A DNA stretch of 64,000 bases, taken from the NCBI RefSeq assembly GCF_051020975.1, contig NW_027478172.1, forward strand, positions 868,001-932,000, in the 5' to 3' direction. The notes under the pieces are model-generated. The model made no database searches. It was given only the letters and a program-made list of their open reading frames with translations, and was not told where the DNA came from. This stretch comes from Osmia lignaria lignaria (lineage: Eukaryota > Arthropoda > Insecta > Hymenoptera > Megachilidae). Below, piece after piece: positions 1 to 11,089 of the stretch. Both the position numbers and the translations under genes were made by a program. Numbering within the stretch: position 1 is the first letter of the stretch; each line of letters begins with the position of its first letter.

Positions 1-141
1 GAACTTTTAAATATCTCGATATATCTCGAAAACTACGCTTCTGATCAAAAAATATCATAGAACATAAATTGTAGGAAACATAATGCTCTACAAAAAAGGT
101 CTCTTAAGATTTTGCCATAACTCGTTTCGTTTCCGAGATAT
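1..141 (+). repeat. Partial monomer at the left edge
   Basis: This is the last 141 bp of a monomer cut by the window edge. It carries the rare variant 'cataatgctc' (usual form 'cataattctc'). I saw that variant only here and near 48361, where the 3' part of the monomer starting at 48102 is the same. It therefore anchors the left edge to position 48283. Confidence 0.95.
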
Positions 142-2073
142 TTGCAGATATATCTCAAGGGAAGGGGCCTGACGGACATATTTCGAGATATTTCTTCTTC
201 TTGTTGTTCGTCTTCTGCACAGCTAAACTGGAAGTGGCATTTCCAGCTCGCAATAGTGCAGAGTTATCTCAAAGAAAGGGGCCACGGTGTTTCTGTATCT
301 CTATTATGTTGGTGCGGCTTCGGAACTTTTAAATACCTTGATATATCTCGAGAACTACGCATCTGATCAAAAAATATCATAGAACATAAAAAGTAGGAAA
401 CTTAATTCTCTACAAATAAGGTCTCTTAACATTTTGCCATAGCTCACTTCGTTTCCGAGATATTTGCAGATTTATCTCAAGGGAAGGGGCCTGACGGACA
501 TATTTCGAGATATTTCTTCTTCTTGTTGTTCTTCTTCTGCACAGCTAAGCTGGAAGTGGCAGTTGCGGCTCGCACTAGTGCAGAGTTATCTCAAAGAAAG
601 GGGCCACGGTGTTTCTGTATCTCTATTATGTTGGTGCGGCTTCGGAACTTTTAAATATCTTGATATATCTCGAGAACTACGCATCTGATCAAAAAATATC
701 ATACAAGATAAAAAGTAGGAAACTTAATTCTCTACAAAAAAGGTCTCTTAACATTTTGCCATAGCTCGCTTCGTTTCCGAGATATTTGCAGATTAATCTC
801 AAGGGAAGGGGCCTGACGGACATATTTCGAGATATTTCTTCTTCTTGTTGTTCTTCTTCTGCACAGCTAAGCTGGAAGTGGCGTTTGCAGCTCGCAATAG
901 TGCAGAGTTATCTCAAAGAATGGGGCTACGGTGTTTCTATATCTCTATTATGTTGGTGCGGCTTCGGAACTTTTAAATATCTCGATATATCTCGAAAACT
1001 ACGCTTCTGATCAAAAAATATCATAGAACATAAATTGTAGGAAACATAATTCTCTACAAAAAACGTCTCTTAACATTTTGCCATAGCTCGCTTCGTTTCC
1101 GAGATATTTGCAGATTCATCTCAAAGGAACGGGCCTGACGGACATATTTCGAGATATTTCTTCTTCTTGTTGTTCTTCTTCTGCACAGCTAAGCTGGAAG
1201 TGGCATTTACAGCTCGCAATAGGGCAGAGTTATCTCAAAGAAAGGGGCCACGGTGTTTCTGTATCTCTATTATGTTGGTGCGGCTTCGGAACTTTTAAAT
1301 ATCTTGATATATCTCGAGAACTACGCATCTGATCAAAAAATATCATAGAACATAAAAAGTAGGAAACTTAATTCTCTACAAATAAAGTCTCTTAAGATTT
1401 TGCCATAGCTCGTTTCGTTTCCGAGATATTTGCAGATTTATCTCGAGGGAAGGGGCCTGACGGACATATTTCGAGATATTTCTTCTTCTTGTTGTTCTTC
1501 TTCTGCACAGCTAAGCTGGAAGCTGCATTTGCGGCTCGCACTAGTGCAGAGTTATCTCGAAGAAAGGGGCCACGGTGTTTCTGTATCTCTATTATGTTGG
1601 TGCGGTTTCGGAACTTTTAAATATCTCGATATATCTCGAAAACTACGCTTCTGATCAAAAAATATCATAGAACATAAATTGTAGGAAACATAATTCTCTA
1701 CAAAAAAGGTCTCTTAAGATTTTGCCATAGCTCGTTTCGTTTCCGAGATATTTGCAGATTTATCTCGAGGGAAGGGGCCTGACGGACATATTTCGAGATA
1801 TTTCTTCTTCTTGTTGTTCTTCTTCTGCACAGCTAAGCTGGAAGCGGCATTTGCGGCTCGCACTAGTGCAGAGTTATCTCGAAGAAAGGGGCCACGGTGT
1901 TTCTGTATCTCTATTATGTTGGTTCGGCTTCGGAACTTTTAAATATCTCGATATATCTCGAAAACTACGCTTCTGATCAAAAAATATCATAGAACATAAA
2001 TTGTAGGAAACATAATTCTCTACAAAAAAGGTGTCTTAAGATTTTGCCATAACTCGTTTCGTTTCCGAGATAT
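142..2073 (+). repeat. Six-monomer HOR unit, 1,932 bp
   Basis: Monomers start at 142, 464, 786, 1108, 1430 and 1752, six distinguishable variants. The first three recur in the same order at 2074, 2396 and 2718. All six recur at 48424-50355, and I found no mismatch in the lines I compared between those two places. Confidence 0.88.
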
Positions 2074-4005
2074 TTGCAGATATATCTCAAGGGAAGGGGC
2101 CTGACGGACATATTTCGAGATATTTCTTCTTCTTGTTGTTCGTCTTCTGCACAGCTAAACTGGAAGTGGCATTTCCAGCTCGCAATAGTGCAGAGTTATC
2201 TCAAAGAAAGGGGCCACGGTGTTTCTGTATCTCTATTATGTTGGTGCGGCTTCGGAACTTTTAAATACCTTGATATATCTCGAGAACTACGCATCTGATC
2301 AAAAAATATCATAGAACATAAAAAGTAGGAAACTTAATTCTCTACAAATAAGGTCTCTTAACATTTTGCCATAGCTCACTTCGTTTCCGAGATATTTGCA
2401 GATTTATCTCAAGGGAAGGGGCCTGACGGACATATTTCGAGATATTTCTTCTTCTTGTTGTTCTTCTTCTGCACAGCTAAGCTGGAAGTGGCAGTTGCGG
2501 CTCGCACTAGTGCAGAGTTATCTCAAAGAAAGGGGCCACGGTGTTTCTGTATCTCTATTATGTTGGTGCGGCTTCGGAACTTTTAAATATCTTGATATAT
2601 CTCGAGAACTACGCATCTGATCAAAAAATATCATACAAGATAAAAAGTAGGAAACTTAATTCTCTACAAAAAAGGTCTCTTAACATTTTGCCATAGCTCG
2701 CTTCGTTTCCGAGATATTTGCAGATTAATCTCAAGGGAAGGGGCCTGACGGACATATTTCGAGATATTTCTTCTTCTTGTTGTTCTTCTTCTGCACAGCT
2801 AAGCTGGAAGTGGCGTTTGCAGCTCGCAATAGTGCAGAGTTATCTCAAAGAATGGGGCTACGGTGTTTCTATATCTCTATTATGTTGGTGCGGCTTCGGA
2901 ACTTTTAAATATCTCGATATATCTCGAAAACTACGCTTCTGATCAAAAAATATCATAGAACATAAATTGTAGGAAACATAATTCTCTACAAAAAACGTCT
3001 CTTAACATTTTGCCATAGCTCGCTTCGTTTCCGAGATATTTGCAGATTCATCTCAAAGGAACGGGCCTGACGGACATATTTCGAGATATTTCTTCTTCTT
3101 GTTGTTCTTCTTCTGCACAGCTAAGCTGGAAGTGGCATTTACAGCTCGCAATAGGGCAGAGTTATCTCAAAGAAAGGGGCCACGGTGTTTCTGTATCTCT
3201 ATTATGTTGGTGCGGCTTCGGAACTTTTAAATATCTCGATATATCTGGAAAACTACGCATCTGATCAAAAAACATCATAGAACATAAAAAGTAGGAAACT
3301 TAATTCTCTACAAAAAAGGTCTCTAAACATTTTGCCATAGCTCGCTTCGTTTCCGAGATATTTGCAGATTTATCTCAAGGGAAGGGGCCTGACGGACATA
3401 TTTCGAGATATTTCTTCTTCTTGTTGTTCTTCTTCTGCACAGCTAAGCTGGAAGTGGCATTTGCAGCTCGCAATAGTGCAGAGTTATCTCAAAGAATGGG
3501 GCCACGGTGTTTCTATATCTCTATTATGTTGGTGCGGCTTCGGAACTTTTAAATATCTTGATATATCTCGAGAACTACGCATCTGATCAAAAAATATCAT
3601 AGAACATAAAAAGTAGGAAACTTAATTCTCTACAAATAAAGTCTCTTCACATTTTGCCATAGCTCGCTTCGTTTCCGAGATATTTGCAGATTAATCTCAA
3701 GGGAAGGGGCCTGACGGACATATTTCGAGATATTTCTTCTTCTTGTTGTTCTTCTTCTGCACAGCTAAGCTGGAGGTGGCGTTTGCAGCTCGCAATATTG
3801 CAGAGTTATCTCAAAGAAAGGAGCCACGGTGTTTCTGTATCTCTATTATGTTGGTGCGGCTTCGGAACTTTTAAATATCCCGATATATCTCGAAAACTAC
3901 GCTTCTCATCAAAGAATATCATAGAACATAAATTGTAGGAAACATAATTCTCTACAAAAAAGGTCTCTTAAGATTTTGCCATAGCTCGTTTCGTTTCCGA
4001 GATAT
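2074..4005 (+). repeat. Second six-monomer unit, with diverged second half
   Basis: Monomers start at 2074, 2396, 2718, 3040, 3362 and 3684. The first three copy 142-1107. The fourth resembles 1108 but carries 'atatctggaaaac' in its 3' part. The last two are different variants from 1430 and 1752: 3362 has 'gaatggggccacgg', and 3684 has 'gctggaggtggcg' and 'cttctcatcaaagaat'. The unit therefore combines two histories. Confidence 0.82.
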
Positions 4006-6259
4006 TTGCAGATTTATCTCGAGGGAAGGGGCCTGACGGACATATTTCGAGATATTTCTTCTTCTTGTTGTTCTTCTTCTGCACAGCTAAGCTGGAAGCT
4101 GCATTTGCGGCTCGCACTAGTGCAGAGTTATCTCGAAGAAAGGGGCCACGGTGTTTCTGTATCTCTATTATGTTGGTGCGGTTTCGGAACTTTTAAATAT
4201 CTCGATATATCTCGAAAACTACGCTTCTGATCAAAAAATATCATAGAACATAAATTGTAGGAAACATAATTCTCTACAAAAAAGGTCTCTTAAGATTTTG
4301 CCATAGCTCGTTTCGTTTCCGAGATATTTGTAGATTTATCTCGAGGGAAGGGGCCTGACGGACATATTTCGAGATATTTCTTCTTCTTGTTGTTCTTCTT
4401 CTGCACAGCTAAGCTGGAAGCGGCATTTGCGGCTCGCACTAGTGCAGAGTTATCTCGAAGGAAGGGGCCACGGTGTTTCTGTATCTCTATTATGTTGGTT
4501 CGGCTTCGGAACTTTTAAATATCTCGATATATCTCGAAAACTACGCTTCTGATCAAAAAATATCATAGAACATAAATTGTAGGAAACATAATTCTCTACA
4601 AAAAAGGTCTCTTAAGATTTTGCCATAACTCGTTTCGTTTCCGAGATATTTGCAGATATATCTCAAGGGAAGGGGCCTGACGGACATATTTCGAGATATT
4701 TCTTCTTCTTGTTGTTCGTCTTCTGCACAGCTAAACTGGAAGTGGCATTTCCAGCTCGCAATAGTGCAGAGTTATCTCAAAGAAAGGGGCCACGGTGTTT
4801 CTGTATCTCTATTATGTTGGTGCGGCTTCGGAACTTTTAAATACCTTGATATATCTCGAGAACTACGCATCTGATCAAAAAATATCATAGAACATAAAAA
4901 GTAGGAAACTTAATTCTCTACAAATAAGGTCTCTTAACATTTTGCCATAGCTCACTTCGTTTCCGAGATATTTGCAGATTTATCTCAAGGGAAGGGGCCT
5001 GACGGACATATTTCGAGATATTTCTTCTTCTTGTTGTTCTTCTTCTGCACAGCTAAGCTGGAAGTGGCAGTTGCGGCTCGCACTAGTGCAGAGTTATCTC
5101 AAAGAAAGGGGCCACGGTGTTTCTGTATCTCTATTATGTTGGTGCGGCTTCGGAACTTTTAAATATCTTGATATATCTCGAGAACTACGCATCTGATCAA
5201 AAAATATCATACAAGATAAAAAGTAGGAAACTTAATTCTCTACAAAAAAGGTCTCTTAACATTTTGCCATAGCGCGCTTCGTTTCCGAGATATTTGCAGA
5301 TTCATCTCAAAGGAACGGGCCTGACGGACATATTTCGAGATATTCCTTCTTCTTGTTGTTCTTCTTCTGCACAGCTAAGCTGGAAGTGGCATTTACAGCT
5401 CGCAATAGGGCAGAGTTATCTCAAAGAAAGGGGCCACGGTGTTTCTGTATCTCTATTATGTTGGTGCGGCTTCGGAACTTTTAAATATCTCGATATATCT
5501 GGAAAACTACGCTTCTGATCAAAAAATATCATAGAACATAAATTGTAGGAAACATAATTCTCTACAAAAAACGTCTCTTAACATTCTGCCATAGCTCGCT
5601 TCGTTTCCGAGATATTTGCAGATTTATCTCAAGGGAAGGTGCCTGACGGACATATTTCGAGATATTTCTTCTTCTTGTTGTACTTCTTCTGCACAGCTAA
5701 GCTGGAAGTGGCATTTGCAGCTCGCAATAGTGCAGAGTTATCTCAAAGAAAGGGGCCACGGTGTTTCTGTATCTCTATTATGTTGGTGCGGCTTCGGAAC
5801 TTTTAAATATCTTGATATATCTCGAGAACTACGCATCTGATCAAAAAATATCATAGAACATAAAAAGTAGGAAACTTAATTCTCTACAAATAAAGTCTCT
5901 TCACATTTTGCCATAGCTCGCTTCGTTTCCGAGATATTTGCAGATTAATCTCAAGGGAAGGGGCCTGACGGACATATTTCGAGATATTTCTTCTTCTTGT
6001 TGTTCTTCTTCTGCACAGCTAAGCTGGAGGTGGCGTTTGCAGCTCGCAATAGTGCAGAGTTATCTCAAAGAAAGGGGCCACGGTGTTTCTGTATCTCTAT
6101 TATGTTGGTGCGGCTTCGGAACTTTTAAATATCTCGATATATCTCGAAAACTACGCTTCTCATCAAAGAATATCATAGAACATAAATTGTAGGAAACATA
6201 ATTCTCTACAAAAAAGGTCTCTTAAGATTTTGCCATAGCTCGTTTCGTTTCCGAGATAT
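4006..6259 (+). repeat. Seven-monomer HOR unit, 2,254 bp
   Basis: Monomers start at 4006, 4328, 4650, 4972, 5294, 5616 and 5938. It has the same order as the unit at 6260-8835 but lacks the 'gattaatctc/gaatggggct' monomer that sits at 7548 there. The monomer at 4328 has 'ttgtag' in place of 'ttgcag'. Confidence 0.85.
5294..5615 (+). repeat. Monomer at a one-monomer deletion junction
   Basis: The flank just upstream (about 5272) reads 'gcgcgcttcg', a rare variant that elsewhere precedes the 'gattaatctc' monomer (7548 and 54220). Here it is followed directly by the 'gattcatctcaaaggaac' monomer that normally comes one place later. This is what an in-register loss of exactly one 322-bp monomer would leave, with the exchange between about 5280 and 5310. 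The monomer also has a private 'tattccttc' change. Confidence 0.8.
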
Positions 6260-8835
6260 TTGCAGATTTATCTCGAGGGAAGGGGCCTGACGGACATATT
6301 TCGAGATATTTCTTCTTCTTGTTGTTCTTCTTCTGCACAGCTAAGCTGGAAGCTGCATTTGCGGCTCGCACTAGTGCAGAGTTATCTCGAAGAAAGGGGC
6401 CACGGTGTTTCTGTATCTCTATTATGTTGGTGCGGTTTCGGAACTTTTAAATATCTCGATATATCTCGAAAACTACGCTTCTGATCAAAAAATATCATAG
6501 AACATAAATTGTAGGAAACATAATTCTCTACAAAAAAGGTCTCTTAAGATTTTGCCATAGCTCGTTTCGTTTCCGAGATATTTGTAGATTTATCTCGAGG
6601 GAAGGGGCCTGACGGACATATTTCGAGATATTTCTTCTTCTTGTTGTTCTTCTTCTGCACAGCTAAGCTGGAAGCGGCATTTGCGGCTCGCACTAGTGCA
6701 GAGTTATCTCGAAGGAAGGGGCCACGGTGTTTCTGTATCTCTATTATGTTGGTTCGGCTTCGGAACTTTTAAATATCTCGATATATCTCGAAAACTACGC
6801 TTCTGATCAAAAAATATCATAGAACATAAATTGTAGGAAACATAATTCTCTACAAAAAAGGTCTCTTAAGATTTTGCCATAACTCGTTTCGTTTCCGAGA
6901 TATTTGCAGATATATCTCAAGGGAAGGGGCCTGACGGACATATTTCGAGATATTTCTTCTTCTTGTTGTTCGTCTTCTGCACAGCTAAACTGGAAGTGGC
7001 ATTTCCAGCTCGCAATAGTGCAGAGTTATCTCAAAGAGAGGGGCCACGGTGTTTCTGTATCTCTATTATGTTGGTGCGGCTTCGGAACTTTTAAATACCT
7101 TGATATATCTCGAGAACTACGCATCTGATCAAAAAATATCATAGAACATAAAAAGTAGGAAACTTAATTCTCTACAAATAAGGTCTCTTAACATTTTGCC
7201 ATAGCTCACTTCGTTTCCGAGATATTTGCAGATTTATCTCAAGGGAAGGGGCCTGACGGACATATTTCGAGATATTTCTTCTTCTTGTTGTTCTTCTTCT
7301 GCACAGCTAAGCTGGAAGTGGCAGTTGCGGCTCGCACTAGTGCAGAGTTATCTCAAAGAAAGGGGCCACGGTGTTTCTGTATCTCTATTATGTTGGTGCG
7401 GCTTCGGAACTTTTAAATATCTTGATATATCTCGAGAACTACGCATCTGATCAAAAAATATCATACAAGATAAAAAGTAGGAAACTTAATTCTCTACAAA
7501 AAAGGTCTCTTAACATTTTGCCATAGCGCGCTTCGTTTCCGAGATATTTGCAGATTAATCTCAAGGGAAGGGGCCTGACGGACATATTTCGAGATATTTC
7601 TTCTTCTTGTTGTTCTTCTTCTGCACAGCTAAGCTGGAAGTGGCGTTTGCAGCTCGCAATAGTGCAGAGTTATCTCAAAGAATGGGGCTACGGTGTTTCT
7701 ATATCTCTATTATGTTGGTGCGGCTTCGGAACTTTTAAATATCTCGATATATCTCGAAAACTACGCTTCTGATCAAAAAATATCATAGAACATAAATTGT
7801 AGGAAACATAATTCTCTACAAAAAACGTCTCTTAACATTTTGCCATAGCTCGCTTCGTTTCCGAGATATTTGCAGATTCATCTCAAAGGAACGGGCCTGA
7901 CGGACATATTTCGAGATATTTCTTCTTCTTGTTGTTCTTCTTCTGCACAGCTAAGCTGGAAGTGGCATTTACAGCTCGCAATAGGGCAGAGTTATCTCAA
8001 AGAAAGGGGCCACGGTGTTTCTGTATCTCTATTATGTTGGTGCGGCTTCGGAACTTTTAAATATCTCGATATATCTGGAAAACTACGCTTCTGATCAAAA
8101 AATATCATAGAACATAAATTGTAGGAAACATAATTCTCTACAAAAAACGTCTCTTAACATTCTGCCATAGCTCGCTTCGTTTCCGAGATATTTGCAGATT
8201 TATCTCAAGGGAAGGTGCCTGACGGACATATTTCGAGATATTTCTTCTTCTTGTTGTACTTCTTCTGCACAGCTAAGCTGGAAGTGGCATTTGCAGCTCG
8301 CAATAGTGCAGAGTTATCTCAAAGAAAGGGGCCACGGTGTTTCTGTATCTCTATTATGTTGGTGCGGCTTCGGAACTTTTAAATATCTTGATATATCTCG
8401 AGAACTACGCATCTGATCAAAAAATATCATAGAACATAAAAAGTAGGAAACTTAATTCTCTACAAATAAAGTCTCTTCACATTTTGCCATAGCTCGCTTC
8501 GTTTCCGAGATATTTGCAGATTAATCTCAAGGGAAGGGGCCTGACGGACATATTTCGAGATATTTCTTCTTCTTGTTGTTCTTCTTCTGCACAGCTAAGC
8601 TGGAGGTGGCGTTTGCAGCTCGCAATAGTGCAGAGTTATCTCAAAGAAAGGGGCCACGGTGTTTCTGTATCTCTATTATGTTGGTGCGGCTTCGGAACTT
8701 TTAAATATCTCGATATATCTCGAAAACTACGCTTCTCATCAAAGAATATCATAGAACATAAATTGTAGGAAACATAATTCTCTACAAAAAAGGTCTCTTA
8801 AGATTTTGCCATAGCTCGTTTCGTTTCCGAGATAT
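6260..8835 (+). repeat. Eight-monomer HOR unit, 2,576 bp
   Basis: Monomers start at 6260, 6582, 6904, 7226, 7548, 7870, 8192 and 8514. It repeats the seven-monomer unit at 4006 with one monomer more. The same eight recur at 52932-55507. The 8192 monomer is marked by 'gggaaggtgcc' and 'gttgtacttc', and 8514 by 'cttctcatcaaagaat'. Confidence 0.86.
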
Positions 8836-9157
8836 TTGCAGATTTATCTCGAGGGAAGGGGCCTGACGGACATATTTCGAGATATTTCTTCTTCTTGTTG
8901 TTCTTCTTCTGCACAGCTAAGCTGGAAGTGGCAGTTGCGGCTCGCACTAGTGCAGAGTTATCTCAAAGAAAGGGGCCACGGTGTTTCTGTATCTCTATTA
9001 TGTTGGTGCGGCTTCGGAACTTTTAAATATCTTGATATATCTCGAGAACTACGCATCTGATCAAAAAATATCATACAAGATAAAAAGTAGGAAACATAAT
9101 TCTCTACAAAAAAGGTCTCTTAAGATTTTGCCATAGCTCGTTTCGTTTCCGAGATAT
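8836..9157 (+). repeat. Hybrid monomer: 1430-type head, 464-type body
   Basis: It begins with 'ctcgagggaagg' as in the 1430 type and continues with 'ggcagttgcggctcgcac' and 'tacaagat' as in the 464 type. It then ends with the mixed tail 'gtaggaaacataatt'. The same hybrid occurs at 52288 and 55508, so it arose once and was copied. Confidence 0.8.
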
Positions 9158-9479
9158 TTGCAGATATATCTCAAGGGAAGGGGCCTGACGGACATATTTC
9201 GAGATATTTCTTCTTCTTGTTGTTCTTCTTCTGCACAGCTAAACTGGAAGTGGCATTTCCAGCTCGCAATAGTGCAGAGTTATCTGAAAGAAAGGGTCCA
9301 CGGTGTTTCTGTATCTCTATTATGTTGGTGCGGCTTCGGAACTTTTAAATACCTTGATATATCTCGAGAACTACGCATCTGATCAAAAAATATCATAGAA
9401 CATAAAAAGTAGGAAACTTAATTCTCTACAAATAAGGTCTCTTAACATTTTGCCATAGCTCGCTTCGTTTCCGAGATAT
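9158..9479 (+). repeat. Variant monomer bridging block I and block II
   Basis: It resembles the 142 type ('atttccag', 'aaataccttg') but has the ordinary 'cttcttctgc' and carries 'tatctgaaag' and 'gggtccacgg'. It recurs at 55830 and, as the left half of a hybrid, at 52610. Confidence 0.8.
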
Positions 9480-9801
9480 TTGCAGATTCATCTCAAAGGA
9501 ACGGGCCTGACGGACATATTTCGAGATATTTCTTCTTCTTGTTGTTCTTCTTGTGCACAGCTAAGCTGGAAGCTGCATTTGCGGCTCGCACTAGTGCAGA
9601 GTTATCTCGAAGAAAGGGGCCACGGTGTTTCTGTATCTCTATTATGTTGGTGCGGTTTCGGAACTTTTAAATATCTCGATATATCTCGAAAACTACGCTT
9701 CTGATCAAAAAATATCATAGAACATAAATTGTAGGAAACATAATTCTCTACAAAAAAGGTCTCTTAAGATTTTGCCATAGCTCGTTTCGTTTCCGAGATA
9801 T
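9480..9801 (+). repeat. Hybrid monomer that starts each 26-mer
   Basis: The head 'gattcatctcaaaggaac' belongs to the 1108 type. From 'gaagctgcatttgcgg' onward it is the 1430 type, with a private 'cttgtgcacag' between. Copies stand at 17852 and 56152. At 9480 it follows the 9158-type monomer, and at 17852 it follows the 17530-type monomer. It is therefore the junction at which the 26-mer was duplicated. Confidence 0.8.
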
Positions 9802-11089
9802 TTGCAGATTTATCTCGAGGGAAGGGGCCTGACGGACATATTTCGAGATATTTCTTCTTCTTGTTGTTCTTCTTCTGCACAGCTAAGCTGGAAGCGGCAT
9901 TTGCGGCTCGCACTAGTGCAGAGTTATCTCGAAGAAAGGGGCCACGGTGTTTCTGTATCTCTATTATGTTGGTTCGGCTTCGGAACTTTTAAATATCTCG
10001 ATATATCTCGAAAACTACGCTTTTGATCAAAAAATATCATAGAACATAAATTGTAGGAAACATAATTCTCTACAAAAAAGGTCTCTTAACATTTTGCCAT
10101 AGCTCGCTTCGTTTCCGAGATATTTGCAGATTTATCTCAAGGGAAGGGGCCTAACGGACATATTTCGAGATATTTCTTCTTCTTGTTGTTCTTCTTCTGC
10201 ACAGCTAAGCTGGAAGTGGCATTTGCAGCTCGCAATAGTGCAGAGTTATCTCGAAGAAAGGGGCCACGGTGTTTCTGTATCTCTATTATGTTGGTGCGGC
10301 TTCGGAACTTTTAAATATCTTGATATATCTCGAGAACTACGCATCTGAGCCAAAAATATCATACAACAGAAAAAGTGGGAAACTTAATTCTCTACAAAAA
10401 AGGTCTCTTAACATTTTGCCATACCTCGCTTCGTTTCCGAGATATTTGCAGATTTATCTCAAGGGAAGGGGCCTAACGGACATATTTCGAGATATTTCTT
10501 CTTCTTGTTGTTCTTCTTCTGCACAGCTAAGCTGGAAGTGGCATTTGCAGCTCGTAATAGTGCAGAGTTATCTCGAAGAAAGGGGCCACGGTGTTTCTGT
10601 ATCTCTATTATGTTGGTGCGGCTTCGGAACTTTTAAATATCTTCATATATCTCGAGAACTACGCATCTGAGCCAAAAATATCATAGAACATAAAAACTGG
10701 GGAACTTAATTCTCTACAAAAAAGGTCTCTTAACATTTTGCCATAGCTCGCTTCGTTTCCGAGATATTTGCAGATTTATCTCAAGGGAAGGGGCCTAACG
10801 GACATATTTCGAGATATTTCTTCTTCTTGTTGTTCTTCTTCTGCACAGCTAAGCTGGAAGTGGCATTTGCAGCTCGCAATAGTGCAGAGTTATCTCAAAC
10901 AAAGGGGCCACGGTGTTTCTGTACCTCTATTATGTTGGTGCGGCTTCGGAACTTTTAAATATCTTGATATATCTCGAGAACTACGCATCTGATCAAAAAA
11001 TATCATAGAACATAAAAAGTAGGAAACTTAATTCCCTACAAAAAAGGTCTCTTAACATTTTGCCATAGCTCGTTTCGTTTCCGAGATAT

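Larger units (their letters stand above)
142..9479 (+). repeat. Block I: 29 monomers in 6-, 7- and 8-monomer HORs
   Basis: This block is built from a small set of monomer variants that recur in fixed order. Their markers are 'cgtcttctgc' with 'atttccag' (142), 'gcagttgcgg' with 'tacaagat' (464), 'gattaatctc' with 'gaatggggct' (786), 'gattcatctc' with 'atagggcag' (1108), 'ctcgagg' with 'gaagctgc' (1430) and 'ggttcggctt' (1752). The series returns at 2074, 4650, 6904, 48424, 50356 and 53576. Nothing other than satellite is present. Confidence 0.9.

Noticed and set aside
142..366. An open frame of about 74 codons in nearly every monomer (plus strand), which could look like a tandem array of small genes.
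   Set aside because: It almost always begins with TTG rather than ATG, has an in-frame TAG just upstream, ends at the 'tga' of the conserved 'tgatca', and is repeated only because the DNA is. Variants change many residues freely, the 321-bp lineage breaks the frame, and several monomers (4328, 6582, 17530, 25902) have TAG at the second codon.
1379..1392. AATAAA in 'acaaataaagtctc' as a polyadenylation signal.
   Set aside because: It is a simple variant of the A-rich stretch found in some monomers. There is no transcription unit to go with it.
1915..1935. RNA polymerase III B-box-like 'ggttcggcttc' in monomers of the 1752 type, with 'tttt' downstream.
   Set aside because: It fits 9 of 11 positions, but it arises from one g to t change in an otherwise conserved 'ggtgcggcttc'. 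No convincing A box lies upstream and there is no tRNA-like fold.
10269..10670. 133-codon open frame spanning two monomers (also at 18641 and 56941).
   Set aside because: It results from a single change that removes the upstream stop ('catagctc' to 'catacctc') in one monomer variant. It has no ATG start and resembles no known protein family; it is satellite read in frame.
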